Below are positions 34,424 to 43,064 of a stretch of DNA of 64,000 bases, piece by piece. The position numbers were made by a program, and so were the translations under genes. Under the pieces are notes generated by a model. That model saw only the letters and a program-made list of their open reading frames with translations. It was not told the origin of the DNA and did no database searches. The DNA lies in the NCBI RefSeq assembly GCF_039540575.1, contig NZ_BAABFC010000020.1:49694-113693 (forward strand), written 5' to 3'. This DNA comes from Pseudaeromonas paramecii. Lineage in GTDB: Bacteria > Pseudomonadota > Gammaproteobacteria > Enterobacterales > Aeromonadaceae. Within the stretch, counting starts at the first letter, position 1. Each line of letters starts with the position of its first letter.

Positions 34424-35704
34424 TCAATGCTGGCGCCGACGGCGCAGTCCGGCCGCCGCCAGCAGGATCAGTCCGCCGAGGGGCAAGCTGCCACCACCGC
34501 CGCTGTCACTGCTGGTGCTATTGTCGTCACTGCTGCTGTTGTCACTACTGTCATCGCTACTGTCGTCACTGCTGCTGTCATCACTGTTGTTACTGCTGCT
34601 GGCGGTGATGCCGGTGCCGTGCAGTATCAGGGTGGCGCTTTGGGTGCTGCTGTCGGCGGCGGTGGCGGTGAAGTCGATCTCTATGGTGCGATCGTCTGTG
34701 GCACTGCTGGGGGTATAGCTGACATTCACCTCACAGGTATCGCCGGCGGCCAGGGTGCTCTGATCACAGGCGGCGCTCACGGTGGCGGTGGAGGTGATCT
34801 GCCCCAGGGTCCAGGCCTGGGAATCATCGTTGCGGATCAGGAAGGTGGCGGTGCCGGTCTCGCCATAGGGCACCTCTAACGCCTGGTTGGTGGTGTAGTT
34901 GAGGCCGTCGATGGTGTCGTTGATCCAGTCCAGGTGGTAGCCGATGGAGGTGAAGCCCGCGGTATAGCCATTGTTGCCACAATAGGCGCGGCTGCCGGAG
35001 GGATAGCTGATGAAGCTGGTGAGCCCGTAGAGGATGCCGTCTTGCAGCAGTGGACCGCCACTATCCCCAAAGCAGATGCTTTTGCCGGCGACGCCCCCGG
35101 CGTAGAAGTGATCCGGGTAGTAGTTGGTGTCCATGCCTTCAAACGGCAGATCTATGGTCTGCAGGTCGTCTGGATAGCGGTTGCCATAGACGTCGGTGGC
35201 GCCCCAGCCATAGGCGGTCAGCCAGTCGCCGTTGCTGGTATCCGAGGTGTCGGTGACCTCTTCCAGGGCCTGGGTCTGACTCAGGGTGGCCAGGGTAGGG
35301 GTACTGACGCTCTGGCTGGTGGCCAGGTGCAGCAGGGCCATGTCTCCCACGAAGTCGGTCCGGCTGCTGCCGTCGTAGATCACCTGCCAGTCCGGGTGCA
35401 CTACCACCTCATCGATCGTGACCGGGGTGAAACTGGTACTCAGATCCGCATCGCCGATGCGCAGGCCGATTTCGTCCAGCTGGATGTCGTCCACGCAGTG
35501 GGCGGCGGTGACCACCCAGTCGGCGGCAATCAGGGTGCCGCCACAGAAGTGGGCATTGGTGTAACCGGTATTGAGCTGCTGGATGGAGACCATCCAGGCC
35601 GGGGCCGAACTGACGGTTTGACCGCCCACAATGGTGGGGACCACGTCGGTGGCCAGGGCTGCCGGGGCACACAGCAAGAGCAGAGAGGACGCAAGGGCGC
35701 GCAT
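34424..35704 (-). CDS. Trypsin-like serine protease with GlyGly-CTERM sorting tail
   Basis: A 426-residue exported S1-family protease. A signal peptide (to about ALATD) precedes a short propeptide and the activation site IVGG (25-28). The triad is His69 (TAAHC), Asp120 (GDMALLHL) and Ser214 (GDSGGP). After the protease comes a beta domain (about 270-370, DDSQAWTLGQI), a Ser/Asp-rich spacer, and the tail GGGGSLPLGG, a hydrophobic stretch and RRRRQH: a GlyGly-CTERM signal, normally cut by rhombosortase on proteins leaving by type II secretion. It is a paralogue of the next protease at 35799 and lies directly behind it on the same strand. Confidence 0.93.
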   Translation of the reverse strand: MRALASSLLLLCAPAALATDVVPTIVGGQTVSSAPAWMVSIQQLNTGYTNAHFCGGTLIAADWVVTAAHCVDDIQLDEIGLRIGDADLSTSFTPVTIDEVVVHPDWQVIYDGSSRTDFVGDMALLHLATSQSVSTPTLATLSQTQALEEVTDTSDTSNGDWLTAYGWGATDVYGNRYPDDLQTIDLPFEGMDTNYYPDHFYAGGVAGKSICFGDSGGPLLQDGILYGLTSFISYPSGSRAYCGNNGYTAGFTSIGYHLDWINDTIDGLNYTTNQALEVPYGETGTATFLIRNDDSQAWTLGQITSTATVSAACDQSTLAAGDTCEVNVSYTPSSATDDRTIEIDFTATAADSSTQSATLILHGTGITASSSNNSDDSSSDDSSDDSSDNSSSDDNSTSSDSGGGGSLPLGGLILLAAAGLRRRRQH

Positions 35705-35725
35705 AGGGACTCCTATAACAACAAA

Positions 35726-35751
35726 CGAGGCCCCATCTGTGTGGGGCCTCG
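35726..35751 (-). terminator. Terminator between the two protease genes
   Basis: On the minus strand CGAGGCCCC/GGGGCCTCG with an eight-base loop is followed by TTTGTTGTT. Confidence 0.8.
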
Positions 35752-35798
35752 CCAGACTAAACAGGCCTTATGCCGGGCTCAAGCGCGATGACATGCCT

Positions 35799-36968
35799 TT
35801 ACACTTTATTGCCGGCCAGTCGACGTCGGCGCGCCATGGCCAGCAGGGCTAGCAGGGCCAGCCAGGATTCGGATAGCGCCCCGCCGCCACCGCCATTGTC
35901 GCCTGTGGCGTTGAGGGACTGGGCATATAACCTCAGGTCATCATCAATGCGCCGTCCATCATCCCGCAGAGCACTAAACCAGGTGTGGATCATGAGGTTC
36001 TGCCCCGGTTGTTGCGGGCTGTAACCGACGGTCAGGCGGCAGCTCTCTCCCGGCTGCAGCAAGACGCCGGTACAATCGGCGATCAGGGTGCTTTCACTTT
36101 GTACTGACTCCAGCAGCCAGGGTTGGTTGTCGTCATTGCGCAGGATAAAGTCGGTCTGGCCTGTCTGCCCGGCGGCGACACTCAGGCGTCGGAAATTGCC
36201 GTAATTGAGCCCTTGCTGCAGATCTAGGAGCCAGTTGCGATAGTAAGCCACCGAGGTGAAACCGGCCAAGCTGCCGGCACTGCCACAGTGGTAAGAGTCA
36301 GTCTGGATATAGCTGGAGATACCGTACTGGGTGTTATCCACCAGCAGAGGGCCACCGCTGTCCCCAAAACAGGTGCTCTGACCGACGTTGCCGCCGGCCA
36401 TGAAGTGATCCGCCTCTACCTGTATAGAGGCGACGGCATAAGGCAGAGTAACTTGTTGCAACAAATCCGGGTAGAAGTTAGCCGCAGCATCGGTGGCGCC
36501 CCAGCCAATGGCGGTCATGGTGTCACCCACCGTTAGGGCAGCCTGTTGCTCGGTACTGGCCAAGCTTGGGACCGTGTCGCCTTGGGCCTGGGTCAGGTGC
36601 AACAGGGCAATATCGCCCTCAAAGGTATAGCGAAACGTGCCGCCGGTGGGATCCCAGTCCGGGTGCAGTATCACCTGGTCGATATCTACCGGGGTATAGG
36701 GGGTGGCGAGATCCGTGTCACCCACCCGCACGGCGATGGCATTCTGATCCTCATCGCTGACACAGTGGGCGGCGGTCAGCACCCATTGTGGGGCTATCAG
36801 GGTGCCACCGCAAAAGTGACTGTTGTTGACCGCACTATTGCGTTGCTGCAGGGAGACCATCCAGGTGGGGGCCTCGGTCGGTTGGCCGCCGACTATGGTG
36901 GCGACGGGGCGGGCAAGCAGGCTGGGGCTTAGGCTCAGCAGCAGCAGGGAGAGGGGTAGTGGGCGCAT
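35799..36968 (-). CDS. Trypsin-like serine protease with GlyGly-CTERM sorting tail (paralogue)
   Basis: A 389-residue S1-family protease with the same plan as the neighbouring gene: signal peptide, IVGG at 25-28, His68 (TAAHC), Asp119 (GDIALLHL), Ser204 (GDSGGP), a beta domain beginning FILRNDDNQPW, then a short NGGGGGALSES, a hydrophobic stretch and ARRRR. The Ser/Asp spacer of the neighbour is absent. The start at 36968 (MRPLPLSLLLL) follows AAGGAG; about 80 residues of open frame upstream are not coding. A terminator separates the two genes, so they can be expressed apart. Secretion by the type II system and trimming by rhombosortase are inferred from the tail. Confidence 0.93.
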   Translation of the reverse strand: MRPLPLSLLLLSLSPSLLARPVATIVGGQPTEAPTWMVSLQQRNSAVNNSHFCGGTLIAPQWVLTAAHCVSDEDQNAIAVRVGDTDLATPYTPVDIDQVILHPDWDPTGGTFRYTFEGDIALLHLTQAQGDTVPSLASTEQQAALTVGDTMTAIGWGATDAAANFYPDLLQQVTLPYAVASIQVEADHFMAGGNVGQSTCFGDSGGPLLVDNTQYGISSYIQTDSYHCGSAGSLAGFTSVAYYRNWLLDLQQGLNYGNFRRLSVAAGQTGQTDFILRNDDNQPWLLESVQSESTLIADCTGVLLQPGESCRLTVGYSPQQPGQNLMIHTWFSALRDDGRRIDDDLRLYAQSLNATGDNGGGGGALSESWLALLALLAMARRRRLAGNKV

Positions 36969-37131
36969 GGAGACTCCTTGTCGGGGCGCAACAGATTGCC
37001 GGGCAGGATAGAGGGCTAAGGTTAAGAAATGCAAAGGATTTGTTTGGGGCTTTCGATCCGGCTCACTTGCCGCCGGCGCGGGGGCCTGTGGTATGCTCGG
37101 GCCACCGCAACGCCATGAGCAAGGAGTCGTC

Positions 37132-37269
37132 ATGAACAAGCTGTGCTGCACCCTCACCCTCTGCCTGCTGTTGTCCGCCTGCAATACCATCAATGGCATG
37201 GGGCGGGACATTCAGAAGGGCGGCGAGAAGGTGCAAGAAGCCGCCCAGAGCGTGCAGAAAAAGATGTAA
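37132..37269 (+). CDS. Entericidin A/B-family small lipoprotein
   Basis: A 45-residue lipoprotein: MNKLCCTLTLCLLLSAC (lipid Cys 17), then NTINGMGRDIQKGGEKVQEA. The CNT-x-x-G-x-G-x-D-I-x-x-G-G pattern is that of the EcnA/EcnB family, whose E. coli members form an antidote/toxin pair. Only one copy is present here. AAGGAG lies directly upstream. It stands between the divergent protease gene and a nitroreductase gene. Confidence 0.88.
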   Translation: MNKLCCTLTLCLLLSACNTINGMGRDIQKGGEKVQEAAQSVQKKM

Positions 37270-37402
37270 TCCAAGTAGGTTCATCTTGGCCTCCATTGAG
37301 CCTAATTCAGGCCTGTTTGCTGTTTGACCCGGCAGGGGCTTTGCCAAGGCGGGGGCCGGCGTCCACACTCAATGCACAGATGAGGTGGTGCCGGGAGGCC
37401 AG

Positions 37403-38143
37403 ATGAACGAAACCCTTCGCCTGATGCAGGCGCATCGCAGCCACCGCTGCTTCAGCCCGGATCCCATCGACCCCGCCCAGCTGCAGGCCATCCTGGAGGC
37501 GGCTCATCACGGTCCCACCTCCATCAACAGCCACCAAGTCAGCCTGATCCTCACCCGTGACCCCAAGGCGCGCGCCCAATTGGCACAGATCGCCGGGGAT
37601 CAGCCCTGGATCGCCCAGGCCCCCGTGTTCATCACGCTGGTGCTGGATTTCTACAAGACGGGTCTGGGGGTGGCGCGGGCCGGTCAGACCCAGCAGATCC
37701 AGCGCAGCCTGGAGGGGCTGCTTTCCGCCAGTTTGGATGCGGGCATCGCCCTGGGCAACCTGATGACGGCCGCCCGTTCTGTGGGGCTGGGGGTGGTGCC
37801 CATTGGCGGTATACGCCGTGATCCGGAAGCGGTCATCGAGCTGCTGGACTTGCCGGAGTGGACCTTCCCGGTGGCGGGCTTGTGCCTAGGCCACATCGCC
37901 AAGCAGGGGCCGCAGAAGCCGCGCATGCCCCTGTCCAGCTACTGCTTCGAGGAGCGCTACCAGGCAGACTGGCTGCCGGAGATCATCGCCCGCTACGACG
38001 AGAGCCTGTGCGAGTTCTGGCGCCGCGTCGGTCGGGAGGATGGCCTGAGCTGGAGTCAGAACACCGCCCTGTTTTACAGCCAGTGTTATTTCCCCCAGGT
38101 GAAGGCCATGGCCAAGGCCCAGGGGCTGACGGCCGAAGAGTGA
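37403..38143 (+). CDS. NfsA-like FMN nitroreductase / NADPH oxidoreductase
   Basis: A 246-residue flavoprotein of the nitroreductase family, NfsA/FRP branch. It begins MNETLRLMQAHRSHRCF with the R-S-x-R FMN-phosphate motif, then AAHHGPTSINSHQVSL (FMN-contacting), GLGVVPIGGIRRDPEAV and AGLCLGH. Relatives reduce nitroaromatics, quinones or flavin with NADPH. GGGAGG precedes the ATG at 37403, which removes six residues of the longer frame. It runs in the same direction as the CBS-domain gene about 110 bases downstream, but a shared operon is not proven. Confidence 0.88.
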   Translation: MNETLRLMQAHRSHRCFSPDPIDPAQLQAILEAAHHGPTSINSHQVSLILTRDPKARAQLAQIAGDQPWIAQAPVFITLVLDFYKTGLGVARAGQTQQIQRSLEGLLSASLDAGIALGNLMTAARSVGLGVVPIGGIRRDPEAVIELLDLPEWTFPVAGLCLGHIAKQGPQKPRMPLSSYCFEERYQADWLPEIIARYDESLCEFWRRVGREDGLSWSQNTALFYSQCYFPQVKAMAKAQGLTAEE

Positions 38144-38250
38144 TGGGGCATGAGTGGCACCTGTGTGCTGTCGCACACTTGCCCGGGAGGTCAGGCGATA
38201 CAATGGTATCAGCGGTCAGGGGTTGGTCGCATCCGGGGTAGGAGGTGAGC

Positions 38251-38658
38251 ATGTTGGTTCGGGATATCATGCGGGAGCGGGTGGCCAGCGTCGGCATGGA
38301 TGACAAGCTGGAGACGGTGCGGGAGATCTTCGCCCAGGCGCCCTTTCATCATCTGCTGGTGCTGGAAGACGACAAGCTGGTGGGCATCGTCTCGGACAAG
38401 GATCTCTACCGGGCCATCAGCCCCTATCTCGACAGCTTCGCGGAGAATCAGCGGGACAGGGACACCCTAAGCCGCAAGGTGCACCAGATCATGAGCCGCG
38501 AGCCGGTGACCGTCTCCCCGGAGCTGGGGGTGCGTTCTGCCGCCGATCTCATGCTGGCACGGGGCATCTCCTGCCTGCCGGTGCTGGAGCAGGGCCAGGT
38601 GGTGGGCATCCTCACCTGGCGGGATCTGCTGCGGGCCGTGCTCATTCCCCAGCACTGA
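38251..38658 (+). CDS. Two-CBS-domain protein
   Basis: A 135-residue protein made almost only of a CBS pair: VRDIMRERVASVGMDDKLETV with LVGIVSDKDLYRA, and VHQIMSREPVTVSPELGV with VVGILTWRDLLRAVL. Such modules bind adenosine nucleotides and sense energy state or act through a partner. AGGAGG lies five bases before the ATG at 38251. Its last 17 bases overlap the end of malZ on the other strand, so no terminator separates them. Confidence 0.88.
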   Translation: MLVRDIMRERVASVGMDDKLETVREIFAQAPFHHLLVLEDDKLVGIVSDKDLYRAISPYLDSFAENQRDRDTLSRKVHQIMSREPVTVSPELGVRSAADLMLARGISCLPVLEQGQVVGILTWRDLLRAVLIPQH

Positions 38659-40486
38659 GCTGCCAGAGACTGGCGCCGGTGCCGGACAGGGCCAGCAGGC
38701 AGTCGTCCTGCGCCCCTTGCAGCACACCGGTTCCCCAGCGTAGTTGCCATGGGCCTGTCAGCCCAGGGGGCATGGTCAGCCGGATCTGCGCCTCGCCACT
38801 GCGCTGCAGGGCAAACAGCCAGGCTTCTTCGCCCCACTGGCGCACAAACACCAGACTCTCCCCGGCGGCATACAGGATGGCACAGCCCCCCCGGCGCAGC
38901 GCCTGACTCTGCCGGCGCCACTGGCCCAGCTGACGACACAGACTCAGCAAGCCCGATTGCCAGCTGTCGGGGGCCTGCCAGGGAAAGGGCGGCCGGTTGA
39001 AGGGATCATTGTCGCCACTCAGGCCTATCTCGGTGCCGTAAAACAGACAGGGCACGCCAATCCAGCCATACAGCCAGCACAGGGCCAGCTCCATCCGGGC
39101 AAGATCGCCGCCCAGCAGGGTGAGGAAGCGGCGGGTGTCGTGGCTGTCCAGCTGATTGAACAGGCACAGCTGTTGCGGCTGGCTAAGCCCGGCCCGGTAA
39201 TGTTCCAACCAGGCGGCACACTGGGCCGCATCCAGCCGGATGGGTTGGTAGGCCACGTCCACCCCCGCCAGGAAGGCGCGCACCGGCAGGGCAAAGCCCG
39301 AGTAGTTCATGGCGCCATCTTCCACCCCCTGTTGCAACCATTCCCGGGCGTCGCCAAAGTGCTCGCCCAGCAGATAGGCCTGGGGATTTTCCTGCCGCGC
39401 CGCCCGGTAGATGCCCGCCAGGTGGTGCAGGTTGCCCCGCGCCGTGCCGCCTTCCCCCAGCATATGGGCCACATCCAGCCGCCAGCCGTCGATGGCATAG
39501 GGTTCCCGCAGCCAGTGGCGCACCACGCTGTCACGGCCGGCGTAGAGGGTCTCCATCACCCCTGGGCTGGCGTAATCCAGCTTCACCAGGCCGGGATTGC
39601 CCTTCCAGCACTGGGCCTGACCGTTGACGAAGTGGTACCAGTCCCGGTAGGGGGAGTCGCTGTGCCATGCCGCGCCCTGCTCGGTCTGGCCGTAACGGTC
39701 GAACCAGGGACAGGTGTCGCCTGTGTGGTTGAACACCCCGTCCAGGATGAGCCGCATGCCCCGAGCCCGGGTGGCCTGCCGCAGGCGGACGAGGGCCGGA
39801 TTGCCGCCCAAATGCGCGTCCACCCTGAAGTAGTCCTGGGTGTCGTACTTGTGCACCGACGGCGAGCAAAAGATGGGGTTGAGGTAGAGGGCCGTGACGC
39901 CCAGCTGCTGCAGGTAATCCAGTTTGCTCGTGAGGCCGTCCAGATCGCCGCCGTAAAACTGGCAGCTGGCGTCTTGGGCCGTGAGTGGCGCGTCCCAGGG
40001 CAGGCGGCGCACCGGCTTGCCCTTGGCCTGATGAACGTATTCGCCATCCTGTATCAGATGGGGACCATCGCCCGGCGCGAAGCGGTCCACATACACCTGG
40101 TAGAACAGCTGATCCGCCACCCAGGCCGGGTGGGGGCTGGGGATGGCCAGGGTGAACTGACGCAGCCGCTCCAGCGGCAGACGGCTAAGCCCTTCCGGGC
40201 CGAACCAGCAGTGGTCGTCCGGCCAGAGCAGCTTGAAGCAGTAGCGCTGCTGTGCCTCGGCGGGATTGAGGGGCAGCCAGGCCGCATAGGCCTGCCAGCC
40301 GGCGACCGTTTCTTGCGGCGCCATGCTGACCTGCCACTCCTCGTTATCCGGCTCGCAGCGCAGCACCACCTGCTGGGGCAAGACGGCTGCCTTGAGCCAG
40401 AGCTGGATCCGTGGGCCCTGGGCGGTCTGTTGCACCAGGGGCGGGACGGGCAGGTGCCAGGCCTGCAGGGTCGGTTCAGAAGACAT
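38642..40486 (-). CDS. malZ: Maltodextrin glucosidase (GH13)
   Basis: A 614-residue GH13 enzyme that removes glucose from maltodextrins in the cytoplasm; no signal peptide. It has an N-terminal beta domain, then QVYVDRF, the barrel motifs DGVFNHTG, GWRLDVAHM (nucleophile Asp), LLGEHFGDA (acid/base Glu) and LDSHDTRR (transition-state Asp). Length is close to E. coli MalZ (604). GGAG seven bases upstream supports the ATG at 40486. Upstream sequence contains GGGGATGA, like a MalT box, and a MalT-related gene lies directly upstream on the same strand. It ends overlapping the CBS gene by 17 bases. Confidence 0.92.
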   Translation of the reverse strand: MSSEPTLQAWHLPVPPLVQQTAQGPRIQLWLKAAVLPQQVVLRCEPDNEEWQVSMAPQETVAGWQAYAAWLPLNPAEAQQRYCFKLLWPDDHCWFGPEGLSRLPLERLRQFTLAIPSPHPAWVADQLFYQVYVDRFAPGDGPHLIQDGEYVHQAKGKPVRRLPWDAPLTAQDASCQFYGGDLDGLTSKLDYLQQLGVTALYLNPIFCSPSVHKYDTQDYFRVDAHLGGNPALVRLRQATRARGMRLILDGVFNHTGDTCPWFDRYGQTEQGAAWHSDSPYRDWYHFVNGQAQCWKGNPGLVKLDYASPGVMETLYAGRDSVVRHWLREPYAIDGWRLDVAHMLGEGGTARGNLHHLAGIYRAARQENPQAYLLGEHFGDAREWLQQGVEDGAMNYSGFALPVRAFLAGVDVAYQPIRLDAAQCAAWLEHYRAGLSQPQQLCLFNQLDSHDTRRFLTLLGGDLARMELALCWLYGWIGVPCLFYGTEIGLSGDNDPFNRPPFPWQAPDSWQSGLLSLCRQLGQWRRQSQALRRGGCAILYAAGESLVFVRQWGEEAWLFALQRSGEAQIRLTMPPGLTGPWQLRWGTGVLQGAQDDCLLALSGTGASLWQLSAGE

Positions 40487-40540
40487 GCCGGACTCCGGTG
40501 AGGGGGGATGGGTCGAGCATGATCCGCCCGACCGTCCTTG

Positions 40541-40548
40541 TCATCCCC
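40541..40548 (-). promoter_or_regulatory. MalT-box-like element upstream of malZ
   Basis: On the minus strand GGGGATGACA (starting at 40548) matches eight of ten bases of the MalT box GGGGATGAGG. A second similar G-rich motif, GGGGATGGG, lies at 40504-40512 on the plus strand. The region is G-rich, so chance matches are possible. Confidence 0.35.
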
Positions 40549-40574
40549 TGGGGCTGGGGATCTGGCGGGTGGAA

Positions 40575-42908
40575 CTAGCCCCCCAGCAGGCGCTGACGGG
40601 CCACCGCCTGGGCCTCGGCACGGGTGCGGACCCCCAGCTTGGCGTACAGGTGATTGATGTGGGTCTTGATGGTGGAGGGGGCGACAAACAGCTGGCGGGC
40701 CATCTGCTCGTTGCTCAACCCCTGGGCGATGAGCCGCAAGATTTGCCACTGCCGCTGGCTCAGCTCCTCCCCCTGGGGCAGCTCGCTATCGCTGTCCAGG
40801 GGTTGGGTGAGGCGATCCAGGGCCTGCTGCACCAGGGCCAGCACGCTGGGGCTGGTCTGGGGCCAACGGCTTAGCCCCTGCAAGGGGGCCACCACCCGGG
40901 GACCCGCCAGCAGCAGGGGCAGAATCGTCTGGCGCCCGGCCAGCCAGGCCAGCCGGGGATGCCACAGCTCGGGATCTGCGGTGCCTTGCCCCAGCAGGAT
41001 CAGCAGCCTGGCCTGCTGGCCCAGCCAGTGGGCCTGCCAGCGCTCGGCGGTGTCAATCAGCCACTGGAGTTGCGGTTGGGGCAGGGGGCTGTCCAAGGCC
41101 TGCGCCAGCCAGGCATGCAGCAGGTTGTCCTGCAGATCGTAGAGATCCGCCAGCTGCTCATGCCAGGGGGTCCGCTGGCGCAGCCGGGCCAGGGCGGCCT
41201 GGTCGCCCCGTTGCTGGTAGCCCAGGGCCAGGGCATAGCCGACACGAAACTGCCACATGCGGCAGTACTGCTGGCCAAAGCGCTGCTGCTCCAGCTGCTC
41301 CAGGCAATCCGCCAGGGCCTGGGGTGGGCCGCGCCAGATGAGGCACAGGGCCTGGTGGGCCAGGTAGGGCAGGCGCCAGTAGTCCCCCAATGGGGCGGCC
41401 AGGGCGCTGCCCTGGCCCAGCCAGTAATCGGCCTGATCCGGCTCACCGCGCTGCAGGCAGATCTCCGCCTGCAGTCGATAGAAGGAGTCCAGCAGGCGAT
41501 CCTGCTTGAGATCCTGTTGCTGGACGAACTCCAGGGCGGTCTGGATCACCCGACCGGCCAGCTGCCAGTCCCCCTGCAGGTAGTGCAGCTGGGCCAGGCG
41601 ATACCAGGCCGCCAGCTTGAGGTGATACTGCTGCTGGCAGTCGGCCCAGCTCACCAGCAGATCCAGTTGGGATCTCGCCCGGGTCAGTTGGCCGCAAAAC
41701 AGCAGGGCCATGGCCTGGGTCAGCCGGTAGGGGGCCAGCAGGGGCTTGGGCAGTTGCTCGCCCAGTTCGGCCAGCTGCTGCTGGGCGTCCTGCAAATGGT
41801 CGAAGTTGAAGCTGATCATGGCGTGCAGCAGGCGGGCGCTGGCCTCTTCTTCCGGCTGAAGCGATTGATGTTGCAGGATCTGCAGGTACTCCTCGGCCAG
41901 ATCGGAGCGGCGATGCAGCTCCATGGTCAGCCAGGCCTGCAACAGGCACAGGGCCGGTTGCTGGCGCAGCCAGAGGGCCGGCAAGCGATCCAGCTGTTCG
42001 GCGAGCCAGGCACCCTGGCCCAGCTCCAGGCAGGGCAGGCCGATGCGGGAGAACAGCGACAGGGCCAGCTGGGGCAGGGGTTGGGCCGGGTAGAGGGCCT
42101 GAATGTCCGCCAGGGGCCATTGGGCCAGCCAGCGACTCAGTGGCGCCCAGTCCAGCTCGGGCTGCTCCCGCCACAGTCCCAGCAGCTCGGCGATCCAGGG
42201 TTGCCAGTGATCGCCATCCTCCTGGGGTAACAGCCAGCCGGCTTGGCAGAGCTGGGCCCGCCAGACCCGCCACTGACCGGGACTGAGGTTGGCCAGTTGC
42301 AGCAGACGGGCGTGATCCAGCACTGGGGTGTGTGCCTGGAGGGCCAGGGCCAGGGGCAGGGGCGCCGGCAGCTGGGCCAGCACCGGATCCAGCAGGGCCA
42401 GCCCCCAGGCTTGCAGCAGCCCTTCGGTGGGCTCATCACACTGGCAGGCCTGTTGCCACAGCCGCCAGGCCAGGGGCCAATGGCCCAGCCGGGAGCGCCA
42501 GGGGGCCGCCCGCTCGACGGGAATGGATTCGTGAGCCCACCAGTCGGCCAACTGCGCCTCCCCCCAGGCCAGCCGGGCCGTCCCCAGGCGTAACGGCGTC
42601 AGCCCGGCGCCTCGCAGCCGGCCCTCCAATGGGCTGTGCAGATTGGCACAGACCAGCGTCTGGGCCCCGGAGGGCAGGCCGGTCAGCAAGGCATTCAGCA
42701 AGGTTTCCTGTGCCGGCTCATCCAGCGCCTGCAGATCCGGCACCAGCCACAGGTGATCGGTGGCGGCGGGCGCGGGCCAGATTCGGCAGGGGCGGCGCCG
42801 GATCAGCTCCTGGCACAAGGCCTGTTGGTCGTAGCCGGCCGGCAGGGCCAGCCACAGCAGATCGGCTTGTTGCAGGGCCTGTTGCAAGGTGCTCAGATGG
42901 GGGGACAT
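40575..42908 (-). CDS. MalT-like LuxR-family regulator with a degenerate ATPase domain
   Basis: A 777-residue protein with the MalT plan: N-terminal NTPase-like domain, a long TPR-like helical sensor (about 250-690) and a LuxR-type helix-turn-helix at the end (LSQRQWQILRLIAQGLSNEQMA, TIKTHINHLYAKLGV, read in two parts). E. coli MalT has 901 residues and a Walker A of the form AGYGKTTL; here the same place (residues 24-31) reads AGYDQQAL, without the Gly-Lys-Thr, and the Walker B region reads LWLVPDLQALD. ATP binding by the usual route is therefore unlikely. AAGGAG precedes the ATG. Location just upstream of malZ suggests maltodextrin control; ligand and mode of action are unknown. Confidence 0.82.
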   Translation of the reverse strand: MSPHLSTLQQALQQADLLWLALPAGYDQQALCQELIRRRPCRIWPAPAATDHLWLVPDLQALDEPAQETLLNALLTGLPSGAQTLVCANLHSPLEGRLRGAGLTPLRLGTARLAWGEAQLADWWAHESIPVERAAPWRSRLGHWPLAWRLWQQACQCDEPTEGLLQAWGLALLDPVLAQLPAPLPLALALQAHTPVLDHARLLQLANLSPGQWRVWRAQLCQAGWLLPQEDGDHWQPWIAELLGLWREQPELDWAPLSRWLAQWPLADIQALYPAQPLPQLALSLFSRIGLPCLELGQGAWLAEQLDRLPALWLRQQPALCLLQAWLTMELHRRSDLAEEYLQILQHQSLQPEEEASARLLHAMISFNFDHLQDAQQQLAELGEQLPKPLLAPYRLTQAMALLFCGQLTRARSQLDLLVSWADCQQQYHLKLAAWYRLAQLHYLQGDWQLAGRVIQTALEFVQQQDLKQDRLLDSFYRLQAEICLQRGEPDQADYWLGQGSALAAPLGDYWRLPYLAHQALCLIWRGPPQALADCLEQLEQQRFGQQYCRMWQFRVGYALALGYQQRGDQAALARLRQRTPWHEQLADLYDLQDNLLHAWLAQALDSPLPQPQLQWLIDTAERWQAHWLGQQARLLILLGQGTADPELWHPRLAWLAGRQTILPLLLAGPRVVAPLQGLSRWPQTSPSVLALVQQALDRLTQPLDSDSELPQGEELSQRQWQILRLIAQGLSNEQMARQLFVAPSTIKTHINHLYAKLGVRTRAEAQAVARQRLLGG

Positions 42909-43064
42909 GGTGACTCCTTCGGCAGCGCAGGCCCTATCTTACCCTGCCGCCGGGGGGACTCAATGCCTCTGCAGCGGATCCACCAGTGGCTTCCAACCGG
43001 TCGGGGGATGGTGTGTTTTTCATCCTGCGTCAGACTGGTCTCAACCTGATTGATGGAGAACCCC

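Noticed and set aside
38744..40501. A 585-residue open frame on the plus strand opposite malZ
   Set aside because: malZ carries the GH13 catalytic motifs; the plus frame has no domain and no ribosome binding site.
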